DNA of 64,000 nucleotides from Chromatiales bacterium 21-64-14 (lineage in GTDB: Bacteria; Pseudomonadota; Gammaproteobacteria; 21-64-14). A program made the position numbers and the translations under genes. Below, in pieces: positions 20,319-28,710 of the stretch. Within the stretch, counting starts at the first letter, position 1. Each line of letters starts with the position of its first letter. The notes under the pieces were generated by a model, which was given only the letters and a program-made list of their open reading frames with translations, searched no databases and was not told where the DNA came from. The stretch lies in the NCBI GenBank assembly GCA_002255365.1, contig NCBI01000022.1, positions 1-64,000 on the forward strand, given 5' to 3'.

Positions 20319-22139
20319 ATGAGTCAACATATCCGCTATACCAACGCACCGCACCAGGACCGCGACGATTTTCGGAACCTGCTGCGTCTGAAGCCCTACC
20401 TATGGGACTACCGGGGCCGGGCCCTGGTGGCGCTGTTGTTTCTGATCCTGGCGCGCGGCGCCGCCGTCGGCGTACCGGTACTACTCAAGTACATCATTGA
20501 TGACCTGACCGCAGGTCGCCACGGTATCCTCGCCCTGCCGCTGGCACTGCTGCTGGGCTACGGCGCCTTGCGCTTGGCCGGTGCATTCTTTAACGAGTTG
20601 CGCGACACGGTGTTCGCCCGGGTCCGTTACCGGGCGATGCGGCGTTTGTCCGTGCAGGTGCTGGACCACCTGCACGCCTTGGGATTGCGCTTTCACCTGG
20701 AACGCAAGACCGGGGCCATCTCCCGTGACCTGGAGCGTGGGACACGCAGCGCCAGCTCGCTGTTGAACTATCTGGTGTTCAACATCCTGCCCACGGCGGT
20801 GGAGCTCGCCCTGGTGCTGGGGATCCTGCTGGCGCGTTACGACGTGTGGTTCACAGTGGTTACGCTGGGGGCAGTGGTGGCTTATGTGCTGTTTACCCTA
20901 GTGGTCACCGAGTGGCGCATGGACTTCCGCCACCGAATGAATGCGCTGGACTCGCGAGCCAACACCCAGGCCATCGATAGCCTGCTCAACTACGAGACGG
21001 TCAAATACTTCGGCAACGAGACGTTCGAGACCCGGCGCTACGACCGGACCCTGGAAGAATGGGAGGATTTGGCGGTCAAGACCCAAACCTCCATGTCGCT
21101 GCTGAATTTCGGTCAGGGGGCCATCATCGCAGCGGCGGTGACCGGTATCATGATCCTGGCGGCGCAAGGCGTGGTGGCGGGAACCCTGACGCTGGGGGAT
21201 CTGGTGCTGGTGAATGCCTTCCTGCTCCAGCTCTTCACGCCGCTGAACTTCCTGGGGGTGGTCTACCGGCAGACCAAGCACGCCATGGCGGACATGGACT
21301 TGTTGTTCAAGTTGCTGGAGCGGGGGCCGGAGATCCGGGATCGTCCAGACGCGCAGGACCTGGTGGTTGGGGAGGGTGAGGTTCGATTCGAACACGTGGA
21401 CTTTTTCTATCAGCCGGAGCGCCAAGTGTTGTTCGACGTGGATTTCGTAATCCCGGCAGGAGCCAAGGTGGCGGTGGTGGGGCCCTCCGGTGCGGGCAAA
21501 TCTACCCTGGCGCGGTTGCTGTATCGGTTCTACGACGTGGCTAGTGGTGGAATCCGAATCGATGGCCAGGACTTGCAGGAGGTGACCCAGCACAGCCTGC
21601 GGGCAGCGATCGGGGTTGTACCTCAGGACACGGTTCTGTTCAACGATAGCGTATTTTTCAACATCGCCTATGCTCGTGCGGGGGCGACCCGGGAGGAAGT
21701 GGTCCGTGCCGCGCGCCTGGCGCATGTTCACGAGTTCATCGACTCGCTTCCGCGCGGCTATGACACCGTAGTGGGGGAGCGCGGCCTCAAGCTGTCCGGC
21801 GGGGAGAAGCAGCGTATCGCCATCGCGCGGGTCATCCTCAAGAATCCCCCAGTTCTGATCTTCGACGAGGCCACTTCGAGCCTGGATTCGGAGTCCGAAC
21901 GGGCGATTCAGCGCTCGTTGCATGCGGTGGCGGCGGATCATACCACCTTGGTGATTGCTCACCGCCTTTCCACGGTTGTGGACGCGGATCAGATCCTGGT
22001 GCTTGACCACGGGCGGATCGCAGAGCGAGGCAGCCATGACGAGTTGTTGTCCCTGGATGGCCTGTACGCCCGGCTCTGGAATCTGCAGCAGCGGGAACAG
22101 GATCAGGAGCCGGCACGCAGGGTGGCGGAAGGGCGTTGA
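20319..22139 (+). CDS. ATM1/HMT1-type ABC transporter, fused permease-ATPase
   Basis: A half-size ABC exporter of 606 residues. Residues ~25-320 form six membrane helices; the NY(E)TVKYFGNE motif typical of the ATM1/HMT1 family is present. The ATPase has Walker A (GPSGAGKSTLARLL), signature LSGGEKQRIAIARV and Walker B LIFDEATSSLDSESE. Relatives export glutathione-linked metal or sulfur compounds. In a sulfur oxidiser, export of a glutathione persulfide-type compound is possible, but nothing local proves the substrate. Confidence 0.9.
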   Translation: MSQHIRYTNAPHQDRDDFRNLLRLKPYLWDYRGRALVALLFLILARGAAVGVPVLLKYIIDDLTAGRHGILALPLALLLGYGALRLAGAFFNELRDTVFARVRYRAMRRLSVQVLDHLHALGLRFHLERKTGAISRDLERGTRSASSLLNYLVFNILPTAVELALVLGILLARYDVWFTVVTLGAVVAYVLFTLVVTEWRMDFRHRMNALDSRANTQAIDSLLNYETVKYFGNETFETRRYDRTLEEWEDLAVKTQTSMSLLNFGQGAIIAAAVTGIMILAAQGVVAGTLTLGDLVLVNAFLLQLFTPLNFLGVVYRQTKHAMADMDLLFKLLERGPEIRDRPDAQDLVVGEGEVRFEHVDFFYQPERQVLFDVDFVIPAGAKVAVVGPSGAGKSTLARLLYRFYDVASGGIRIDGQDLQEVTQHSLRAAIGVVPQDTVLFNDSVFFNIAYARAGATREEVVRAARLAHVHEFIDSLPRGYDTVVGERGLKLSGGEKQRIAIARVILKNPPVLIFDEATSSLDSESERAIQRSLHAVAADHTTLVIAHRLSTVVDADQILVLDHGRIAERGSHDELLSLDGLYARLWNLQQREQDQEPARRVAEGR

Positions 22140-22196
22140 GCAAGATCAGTCGGACGGAGGTGGAGGGGGTGGTCGCCGGGGCCCTCAGTGCTCGGA

Positions 22197-22268
22197 TATT
22201 AATTAATAATATAATAGATAATTATTAATTAGTTACAATACTTATGTAATGTTAAATATTTAAATAGT
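22197..22268. other. Very AT-rich island
   Basis: About 70 bases made almost entirely of A and T, with repeated ATTAATT and TAATA units and the near-palindromic TAATTATTAATTA, inside a strongly GC-rich neighbourhood. It lies between the ABC exporter and the S24-domain gene and may be an UP element, a nucleoid-protein site or a bent promoter region. No clear -35/-10 pair could be fixed. Confidence 0.6.
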
Positions 22269-22380
22269 CGGTGCGCAAGGATAGCTATTTTCGAGAACAC
22301 GCGGCGTCTGGTAGACTCGCGCAGGATCCCTGTCCCGCTGCCCGGGCAAGGGCTTCGACTCTTTTCGACAGGAGCCGCTG

Positions 22381-22695
22381 ATGACGGAAGGTTGCGCCGC
22401 CAACGAACCCTATGCCCTGCGGGTGATGGGTGACAGCATGGAACCGGAATTCCCCGACGGTATCGTGATTATCGTGGAGCCCGGTGGCGTGCTGCAGAGT
22501 GGAAGTTATGTGGTGGCCATGCACGAGGGACAGCACATCTTCCGCCAGTTGGTGATCGAGGAGGGGGAACGCTGGCTCCTGTGTCCGCTGAAGGAGGGGT
22601 ACCCCACCTTGGAGATCTCTGGGAGCTCCGCAATCAAGGGTGTCGTCGTGCAGAAGGCGGGCCGGCGCCGCGCCGATCGTAAACACTATTACTGA
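22381..22695 (+). CDS. Stand-alone S24 (LexA-like) peptidase domain protein
   Basis: A 104-residue product made only of an S24 fold, without the N-terminal DNA-binding domain of LexA or phage repressors. The nucleophile motif is present (RVMGDSMEPEF, Ser19). At the position where LexA has the catalytic Lys (VTVKRL), this reads HIFRQL, so the general base is Arg or absent and autoproteolysis is doubtful. It may be a structural or binding module. Preceded by an AT-rich island; the two-component pair downstream is on the opposite strand. Confidence 0.75.
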   Translation: MTEGCAANEPYALRVMGDSMEPEFPDGIVIIVEPGGVLQSGSYVVAMHEGQHIFRQLVIEEGERWLLCPLKEGYPTLEISGSSAIKGVVVQKAGRRRADRKHYY

Positions 22696-22754
22696 TACTG
22701 ATCCAGAGCGGCGCGGAATCCGGACGCCGTTCCCCCGCCACTGTCGCGCAGGGA

Positions 22755-23405
22755 TCAGACATTGTGTGACATACCCCGTTCCACCGCCATTACGGCCGCT
22801 TCGACACGCGAGTGGACCCCGAGCTTGCGCAGGATTGACTTCACGTGCAGCTTGACCGTGCCATCCGAGATGTCCAGGTTGCGGGCGATCATCTTGTTGC
22901 TTTGGCCTTCGGCCAGCAGCAGGAGAATTTCACGTTCCCGTGGCGTCAGCTCCAGAAACGGCGTCATACGTGCGTCGGCGACCGAGCCGCCCTGGACCAC
23001 CCGCGCCAGCATGTCGGTGAGATGGTGGGCCACCACATTTTTCCCCGCCACGATATCGCGTAACGCACCGACCAGCTCGTCCGGGTCCATGTCCTTGAGC
23101 AGATAACCCTGGGCGCCGTTGCGCAAGGAGGCCACCAAGTCAGATTCCTCGTTGCTCGTGGTCAGCATGACGACCGGCATTTCGAGACCACCGCTGCGCA
23201 GGCGGCGCAGGGTCTCCAGTCCGTTGATTTCCGGCATCCGAAGATCCAGCAGGACTACATCGGGGATTAATTCCTGGGCTAGTTGAAGGCCCTCCAATCC
23301 ATCCCCCACAGCGGCGACTACCTCGATGCCACGCTGTTCCAACAGGCCTTGCAGACCGACCCGGAACAGAGCGTGATCGTCGATCAGGATAACGCGCATC
23401 GTCAT
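22755..23405 (-). CDS. NarL/FixJ-family response regulator
   Basis: A 216-residue response regulator with an N-terminal receiver (MRVILIDDHALFRVGL; phospho-acceptor Asp in VVLLDLRMPE; Lys in YLLKDMDP) and a C-terminal LuxR/NarL helix-turn-helix (LTPREREILLLLAEGQSNKMIAR). The start overlaps the end of the histidine kinase gene by four bases, so they are cotranscribed partners. NarL-like in sequence, but the target genes are not shown here; both nas and dsr genes are near. Confidence 0.88.
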   Translation of the reverse strand: MTMRVILIDDHALFRVGLQGLLEQRGIEVVAAVGDGLEGLQLAQELIPDVVLLDLRMPEINGLETLRRLRSGGLEMPVVMLTTSNEESDLVASLRNGAQGYLLKDMDPDELVGALRDIVAGKNVVAHHLTDMLARVVQGGSVADARMTPFLELTPREREILLLLAEGQSNKMIARNLDISDGTVKLHVKSILRKLGVHSRVEAAVMAVERGMSHNV

Positions 23406-25060
23406 GGCGCTGCTCGCGAGACCGCTGGTGAGGAATCTGCCCTGGGTTCAAAATGGAAGGTGAGTTCGATCCGCGTGCCCTCACCGGTTTCACTCTCGAT
23501 CCGAAGTTCACCCCCGACATGGGCGGCGCGTTCCTGCATGATGATCAGGCCGAGGTGCTCTCCGGGCTTTCCCTGGGAGGACGCGGGAGCGTCGAAACCC
23601 GCCCCGTCGTCCTCCACGAGGAGATGGTGGTTTCCGGAATTGTCGCGCCGGAGCAGGATGCGCACGTTGTGGGCCTTGGCGTGTTTTCGGATATTGGTGA
23701 GGGCCTCCTGGACGATACGCGCGACGTGTATCTCCAGATTGGTAGGCAGTTGCGCATTGCGCCACTCATTCTGCAGAAACACAGATATGCCGGATTCCTT
23801 GCGGAACCTCGAGATCAGCTTCTCGATGCTGGGTACCAGGCTCTCGCCGGCGATCGGAGCCCGGCAGTGGGCAATCAGATCGCGCAGATCCGAATAGGCC
23901 TCGTCCAGGCTGTTCTCCACCTGTTCCAGTTCCTGGATGGTCTTGAAGTCACCCGACTGCTGCAGGGTTTCGTCCAGGACCCGAACCTGAAACCGCAGGC
24001 TTGCGAGGGTTTGGGCTAGGGAATCGTGCAACTCATTGGCGATCATGTTCCTCTCCTGCATGATCGATAACTCGCGGGTTTGCTGTTCAAGACGTGTCTT
24101 CTCGATGGCGGTGCCCATGTGGTGTCCAATACTCGATAAGAGTTCCATCAACTCCGGCGGGAACCCATCCCGCCGTTTGGGCACGAACACGTTATAGAGT
24201 CCCAGCGTCCGTCCGCGGTGGATCAACGGTACCGCCACCATTTCGATGTCGTCGCGTGGGAAAAGAGGCATTCCGATGGTGGTGGCACATGCGCTCAGGC
24301 TGTCCCGGGACTCGGCGACGCCCTGCTGGACTACCTCGCCGCATAGGCAACAGTCCACGGGCATGAAATGTTCGCGTCGCAGGACGTGTGGGTCGACGCC
24401 GATACTGGATACGATCTCCATGTACCCTGCATCATTGAGTAGTCGGACCAACGCTGCGTGGCCTTCCATCAGATCCATGATGACCGGGAGGAAGCGCTGT
24501 AGGAGGTCGTTCAGGTCCCGTGAGCCGTTGATGCAGGCGGCCATGTCGTAGAGAACCTGCAAAGAGCGCGCCTTGTGGGCGAGTTGCCGGGTTTGCATCT
24601 GGACTTGCTCGTCCAAATGCCTGGAAAGGGACTGGAGGGTGGTGGACAGACTATTGATGTCTTGTGCGAGTTCTGCGAACTCACCCCGTTCCGGCTGCGG
24701 GATACGCGCCGACAGGTTGCCCCCCTGCATCCGCAGCGCCCAGTGGCGTAGATGGGTTAAGGGTTCCAGAAGCTGATGACGAATCCGGTGGTAGAGCAGG
24801 GCGAGGCTTAGAACGCCGAGGATGGCGATGATCAGGAGGCCGGGCGCTAGGGCGGATGCCAATGCTGGTTTCGCCACTGCCACCAGGGTGCCCGCCGCCA
24901 ACAACGCAACGGCCACGAGGACGCCGATAGACGGTCCGGAGAGCCCGCTGGACGACAGGCCTCCACCGCGCTTCGGACGCCAGTCCGCAGCTGGGGGAAT
25001 CAGCCAAGCAGGCAACCCCCGGGTTCGCCTTTGCTGGGGCCTGCTCGATGCCCGCTGCAT
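23402..25060 (-). CDS. NarX-like histidine kinase with GAF domain
   Basis: A 552-residue kinase: two hydrophobic helices (residues ~35-90) with almost no periplasmic loop, a HAMP segment (HLRHWALRMQGGNL), a coiled-coil linker, a GAF domain (~190-340) containing the Cys cluster DCCLCG, and a HisKA_3 core (NELHDSLAQTLASLRFQ, His about residue 355) with an ATPase domain (DDGAGF). It lacks the periplasmic nitrate-binding P-box domain of true NarX, so the signal is probably cytoplasmic or redox. It forms a pair with the downstream regulator. Confidence 0.85.
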   Translation of the reverse strand: MQRASSRPQQRRTRGLPAWLIPPAADWRPKRGGGLSSSGLSGPSIGVLVAVALLAAGTLVAVAKPALASALAPGLLIIAILGVLSLALLYHRIRHQLLEPLTHLRHWALRMQGGNLSARIPQPERGEFAELAQDINSLSTTLQSLSRHLDEQVQMQTRQLAHKARSLQVLYDMAACINGSRDLNDLLQRFLPVIMDLMEGHAALVRLLNDAGYMEIVSSIGVDPHVLRREHFMPVDCCLCGEVVQQGVAESRDSLSACATTIGMPLFPRDDIEMVAVPLIHRGRTLGLYNVFVPKRRDGFPPELMELLSSIGHHMGTAIEKTRLEQQTRELSIMQERNMIANELHDSLAQTLASLRFQVRVLDETLQQSGDFKTIQELEQVENSLDEAYSDLRDLIAHCRAPIAGESLVPSIEKLISRFRKESGISVFLQNEWRNAQLPTNLEIHVARIVQEALTNIRKHAKAHNVRILLRRDNSGNHHLLVEDDGAGFDAPASSQGKPGEHLGLIIMQERAAHVGGELRIESETGEGTRIELTFHFEPRADSSPAVSRAAP

Positions 25061-25356
25061 TCGTTTGTATCCCGAAGGGGTCCGGTGGTGCCGCGAGCCC
25101 TGAGCCGGTGGGCCGGCGACGGTGGTTGAAACCTGTTTTTCGTGCCCCGCAGGGGATCCTCCCCTAGATCCCCGAGCGCGGCTGGGAAACCGTGGCTTAT
25201 GCGGGGTTCCAGCCGGTGTTGGCAGTGTGGATCACCGGCTACGGCCGGGCGCTGCATCAATGGTCTGCGCCGATTGGTTATCCATCCACCCGCGACTTAG
25301 ATCCTTGCTAAGTTTATCAGGTTCCGGACTATCGTGGGATAGGCCTTGAATCGGGT

Positions 25357-26796
25357 TCAATCCGGAATGGCGTAAATCCCGGGTCGGAATAGCTCCCGCC
25401 CCGACCGACTCAGACTTACGGTGTAGGGGTCCACGGCGTTTTCCAGTTCTTCACACCAGGATGGGTGGGTATAGTTCAGATCCTTGAAAAACCAGAGGCC
25501 GCGTTTTGATTGGCAGGCCGCGGTGAGTACATGGATCTGCTCACCGGCTTCCGGTCCCACGATGCACCCGCCCAATAGTTGGCCGGTTTCCTCGTCGTAA
25601 ACCACATCGACAAAGCCCTCCGAGTCGTTGCGTGCCCGAGCCTTCGGGCAGGCACGAAAGCTCGCACGGGCCACGTCGGGTTCAAAACCGGCGTCTTCCG
25701 CACGTTCTTCGCTGAGGCCGACGGCGGCGATTTCCAGCGCGGAATCGATGACCATCGGGACCCGATGGTAGTTGATCCGCGCCTGATTGCCCTCCATGGC
25801 ATTGGTGGCTGCCACCTTTGCGTCGTGCAGGGCGCCATTGGCGGTCATGGGACCCGCCTTCACGTCGCCTACTGCATAGATTCCTGGGACGTTGGTTTCC
25901 AAATATTCGTTGGTGACCACAAATCCCGTAGGGGTGGTTTCGACCCCAATGGCGGCTAAGCCCAGGCCTTCGGTATGGGGACGTCGTCCGATAGCCACCA
26001 GGACCCGCTCATAGTGCCCGTCGCTGCCATCGGTAAACACGACGTGCACGCCGCGGGCGGAGTCTCTCTCCACACGATGGATAGTGATGCCCTTGCGGAC
26101 GGCAACTCCCATGCGCCGGAACTTCGCCTCCAATAGATTGCTGGCCCGCTCCGGGATACCGGGCTTGTTCAGAATCCGGGATGCGAGGTCTACCAGGGTT
26201 ACCTGGCATCCGAACTGATGCAGCACGAAGCTCAGTTCAACCCCCACGGGGCCCGCACCCAGGCATAGCAGCGAAGCAGGCGGATCGTCCGGGTTGTCCA
26301 TGAGTTCACGGGAACTCAGCACCCGCTGCCCATCAACAGGCAGCAGGGGATGAGGCAGAGGTTCAGCGCCGGTTGCGAGGATGACCCGTCGGGTATGCAG
26401 CGTGATCTCTGCTGTTCGCGGTCCCGGGGGCTGTACGGCTACGGACTGCGGGCTCAGCAACCGGGCGCTGCCACGGTAGAAGTCGATCTTCAGGCGCTGC
26501 AGCCACGTCGGAAACTGATCGCGGAAACTCCCGATGACCTCGTCCTTGTGTGCCACCGCGGCACGGAAATCTCCGTGCAAGTCCCCGGTCAGGCCACGTC
26601 CGCGCAGACCACCAACGTCTTCCAGCAGTGCCGCCAGATGAACCAGCGTTTTTTTTGGTATGCAGCCGTGATTCAGGCAGTTGCCGCCTGGCAAGCTACG
26701 TTCGACCAATGCGACCTGGGCGCCAAGTTGGGCGGCGACCAAGGCGGACTTGTAGCCGCCTGGCCCGCTGCCGACTACGACGAGGTCATAGTCCAT
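25357..26796 (-). CDS. Dihydrolipoamide dehydrogenase-like flavoprotein after dsrR
   Basis: A 479-residue FAD pyridine-nucleotide disulfide oxidoreductase: FAD motif VVVGSGPGGYKSALVAAQLG, redox-active disulfide GGNCLNHGCIPKK, NAD motif LCLGAGPVGVELSF, second FAD motif IYAVGDV and a C-terminal dimer interface with the family His (NYTHPSWCEE). The open frame extends into dsrR, but ATG at 26796 begins the FAD motif and lies seven bases after the dsrR stop. It ends the dsr operon where dsrS might be expected. No lipoate-binding protein gene is in the window, so its disulfide substrate is unknown. Confidence 0.88.
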   Translation of the reverse strand: MDYDLVVVGSGPGGYKSALVAAQLGAQVALVERSLPGGNCLNHGCIPKKTLVHLAALLEDVGGLRGRGLTGDLHGDFRAAVAHKDEVIGSFRDQFPTWLQRLKIDFYRGSARLLSPQSVAVQPPGPRTAEITLHTRRVILATGAEPLPHPLLPVDGQRVLSSRELMDNPDDPPASLLCLGAGPVGVELSFVLHQFGCQVTLVDLASRILNKPGIPERASNLLEAKFRRMGVAVRKGITIHRVERDSARGVHVVFTDGSDGHYERVLVAIGRRPHTEGLGLAAIGVETTPTGFVVTNEYLETNVPGIYAVGDVKAGPMTANGALHDAKVAATNAMEGNQARINYHRVPMVIDSALEIAAVGLSEERAEDAGFEPDVARASFRACPKARARNDSEGFVDVVYDEETGQLLGGCIVGPEAGEQIHVLTAACQSKRGLWFFKDLNYTHPSWCEELENAVDPYTVSLSRSGRELFRPGIYAIPD

Positions 26797-26803
26797 GGCG
26801 TCT

Positions 26804-27169
26804 TTATGAGTCCTGCGGTTTGGGGTTGGAGCCGCGAGTGTCTGATGGCGCCGATATCTCGTGGGGTGCCCGATAGTCCGGGTCATTGGGATTCATAAAG
26901 ATGAACTGAAACGACCCCGGTTCGAGTTCAACGAAATCCACTACCAGTCCACTCAACAACTCCAGACTGACTGGCGATAGCACAACGTCGATGCCCTCGG
27001 ACTGGAACCTCAAGTCCTCATCCTTGTCGCCGTCATCGAAGCCCATACCATAATGCAGGCTACCGTCTGAATTGTGTTTGACGGCGATTCGTAGCGGCAT
27101 ACCCTCCATATGGCCCTGCTTCGCGGAGAGGCGGATTTGCTTGGCGGCGTCTGCCGTAATGGTGATCAT
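26804..27169 (-). CDS. dsrR: DsrR, cysteine-free A-type scaffold-like protein
   Basis: A 121-residue member of the IscA/HesB fold (MITITADAAKQIRLSA start) that lacks the three conserved cysteines of iron-sulfur carriers, as known for DsrR; in Allochromatium it is required for sulfur globule oxidation and affects dsr expression post-transcriptionally. The start overlaps the dsrN stop by four bases. The C-terminal ~20 residues (after PDYRAPHE) look unstructured. Confidence 0.9.
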   Translation of the reverse strand: MITITADAAKQIRLSAKQGHMEGMPLRIAVKHNSDGSLHYGMGFDDGDKDEDLRFQSEGIDVVLSPVSLELLSGLVVDFVELEPGSFQFIFMNPNDPDYRAPHEISAPSDTRGSNPKPQDS

Positions 27170-28620
27170 GATCGAATTCCTTTGGCTGGTGGGGGGAGAC
27201 TCGACTCCCCAATGGCAGTGGTGTCACGGGCCCGGAAGGCTGCGGAGCAGCGGTGGCTGCGTGCGAAATCCACGAAGCGTCGGGTCCAGCGGTTATCTTC
27301 GACGTCACGCAGGTGGGCGTAACATGCCAGCAGGTTCTTGTATACGATTCCGTCATGCTTTCCATCCACCCCCTGACCGCGCAGTACCCGGTAGGCAAAG
27401 GTCACCGGCGGCTCCAGGTTTTCCAGGCTGGAATAATGGAACTCATGAGCGCGGATTTCCCGGGCCATCGGGGCGCCTGCGGTACTCGGCCAGGGGGCTG
27501 ACGCGGTCTCCTGCAAGCGCACATAGCCTCGGCCTTGGGGGCGTTGATGCATGACGATGTCTCCGGGGATTACCCCTACCATCTCGTAGCAGCGGCCGCT
27601 CCAGGACAGGGTGCGCGCGAGATACATCAGCCCGCCGCATTCAGCGTAGGCGGGAAGTCCGGCCTCAATGTGCGTCCGGATCGCTGCACGCAACGAGCGA
27701 TTGGCCTCAAGGGCCTCCATGCGATTCTCCGGAAAACCGCCACCGATGAACAAGGCGTCCAGCGGGGGAAGCCGGGTATCACGTAAGGTATCGATGAACA
27801 CCAGTTCGGCGCCCGCGCGCTCCAGCGCTTCCAAATCTCCGGGATAGTAGAACCCAAACGCGTCATCCCGTGCGATTCCGACCCGTACGTCACGGGTCCG
27901 CACGGCTGGAAGCGGCGCGACATTCACGCCCGGAAAAGTGGCCGTGGAGGCCACGGCGAGCAGCCGCTCCAGATCAACCTGGGTGGCTACGGCATCGGCG
28001 ATGCGGGCGATCTGACCGTCGGCATCGGTGTGCTCGGCGCTGGTCATCAATCCGAGATGACGTTCTGTGACCGCCAGGGTGGGATCCCGGTGTAGGGCAC
28101 CCAGTACCGGCACATCGGTGTAGTGTTCGATCACGGCCCGCAGCTTGGATTCATGCCGATGACCGCCGAGCTGGTTGAGGATGACCCCAGCAATGCGGAC
28201 CTGCAGATCGAAGGCCTGATAGCCGAGAATCAGCGGGGCAATGCCGCGTGTCATTCCGCGCGCGTCGATTACCAGCACCACTGGAGCGCCGCAGAGTTTG
28301 GCGAGCGCGGCGTTGCTGTTGCTGCCGTCCAAATCCAGCCCGTCGTACAGGCCTTTATTGCCCTCGATGAGAGCGACATCAGCACCGGAGGAACGGCGGG
28401 CAAGGGCAACCAGGATTTCTTCTGTGCCCATAGTGTAGAAGTCGAGGTTATGGCAGGGCCGCGCGGCGGCGCGTCCCAGCCACATGGGATCAATATAATC
28501 AGGGCCTTTCTTGAAGGGCTGAACCACGCGTCCACGCGCAACGAGCGCGGCGCAGAGCCCGATGCTGACCGTAGTCTTTCCAGACGACTTGTGAGCTGCG
28601 GATATCAGCACATGGGCCAT
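27166..28620 (-). CDS. dsrN: DsrN, siroheme amidase (CbiA-like)
   Basis: A 484-residue relative of cobyrinic acid a,c-diamide synthase that amidates siroheme for DsrAB. It shows the ATPase start SAAHKSSGKTTVSIGLCAAL, the family FKKGPDYIDPMW motif and the C-terminal glutamine amidotransferase nucleophile region LPAYAECGGLMYL, with a catalytic His near HEFHYSSLE. It lies between dsrP and dsrR in the operon. Confidence 0.94.
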   Translation of the reverse strand: MAHVLISAAHKSSGKTTVSIGLCAALVARGRVVQPFKKGPDYIDPMWLGRAAARPCHNLDFYTMGTEEILVALARRSSGADVALIEGNKGLYDGLDLDGSNSNAALAKLCGAPVVLVIDARGMTRGIAPLILGYQAFDLQVRIAGVILNQLGGHRHESKLRAVIEHYTDVPVLGALHRDPTLAVTERHLGLMTSAEHTDADGQIARIADAVATQVDLERLLAVASTATFPGVNVAPLPAVRTRDVRVGIARDDAFGFYYPGDLEALERAGAELVFIDTLRDTRLPPLDALFIGGGFPENRMEALEANRSLRAAIRTHIEAGLPAYAECGGLMYLARTLSWSGRCYEMVGVIPGDIVMHQRPQGRGYVRLQETASAPWPSTAGAPMAREIRAHEFHYSSLENLEPPVTFAYRVLRGQGVDGKHDGIVYKNLLACYAHLRDVEDNRWTRRFVDFARSHRCSAAFRARDTTAIGESSLPPPAKGIRS

Positions 28621-28710
28621 GGTTATGGACGCCCCTGCCGGACACGGGTCCGGAAACAGCCCACGCCCGCTGAATGGGCCTCTACGCGTGAAGCGCTACA
28701 CCCGCCAGAT

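Noticed and set aside
25061..25356. Plus-strand 75-codon frame between the kinase and lpd-like genes
   Set aside because: No ribosome site, no domain and composition typical of non-coding GC-rich DNA.
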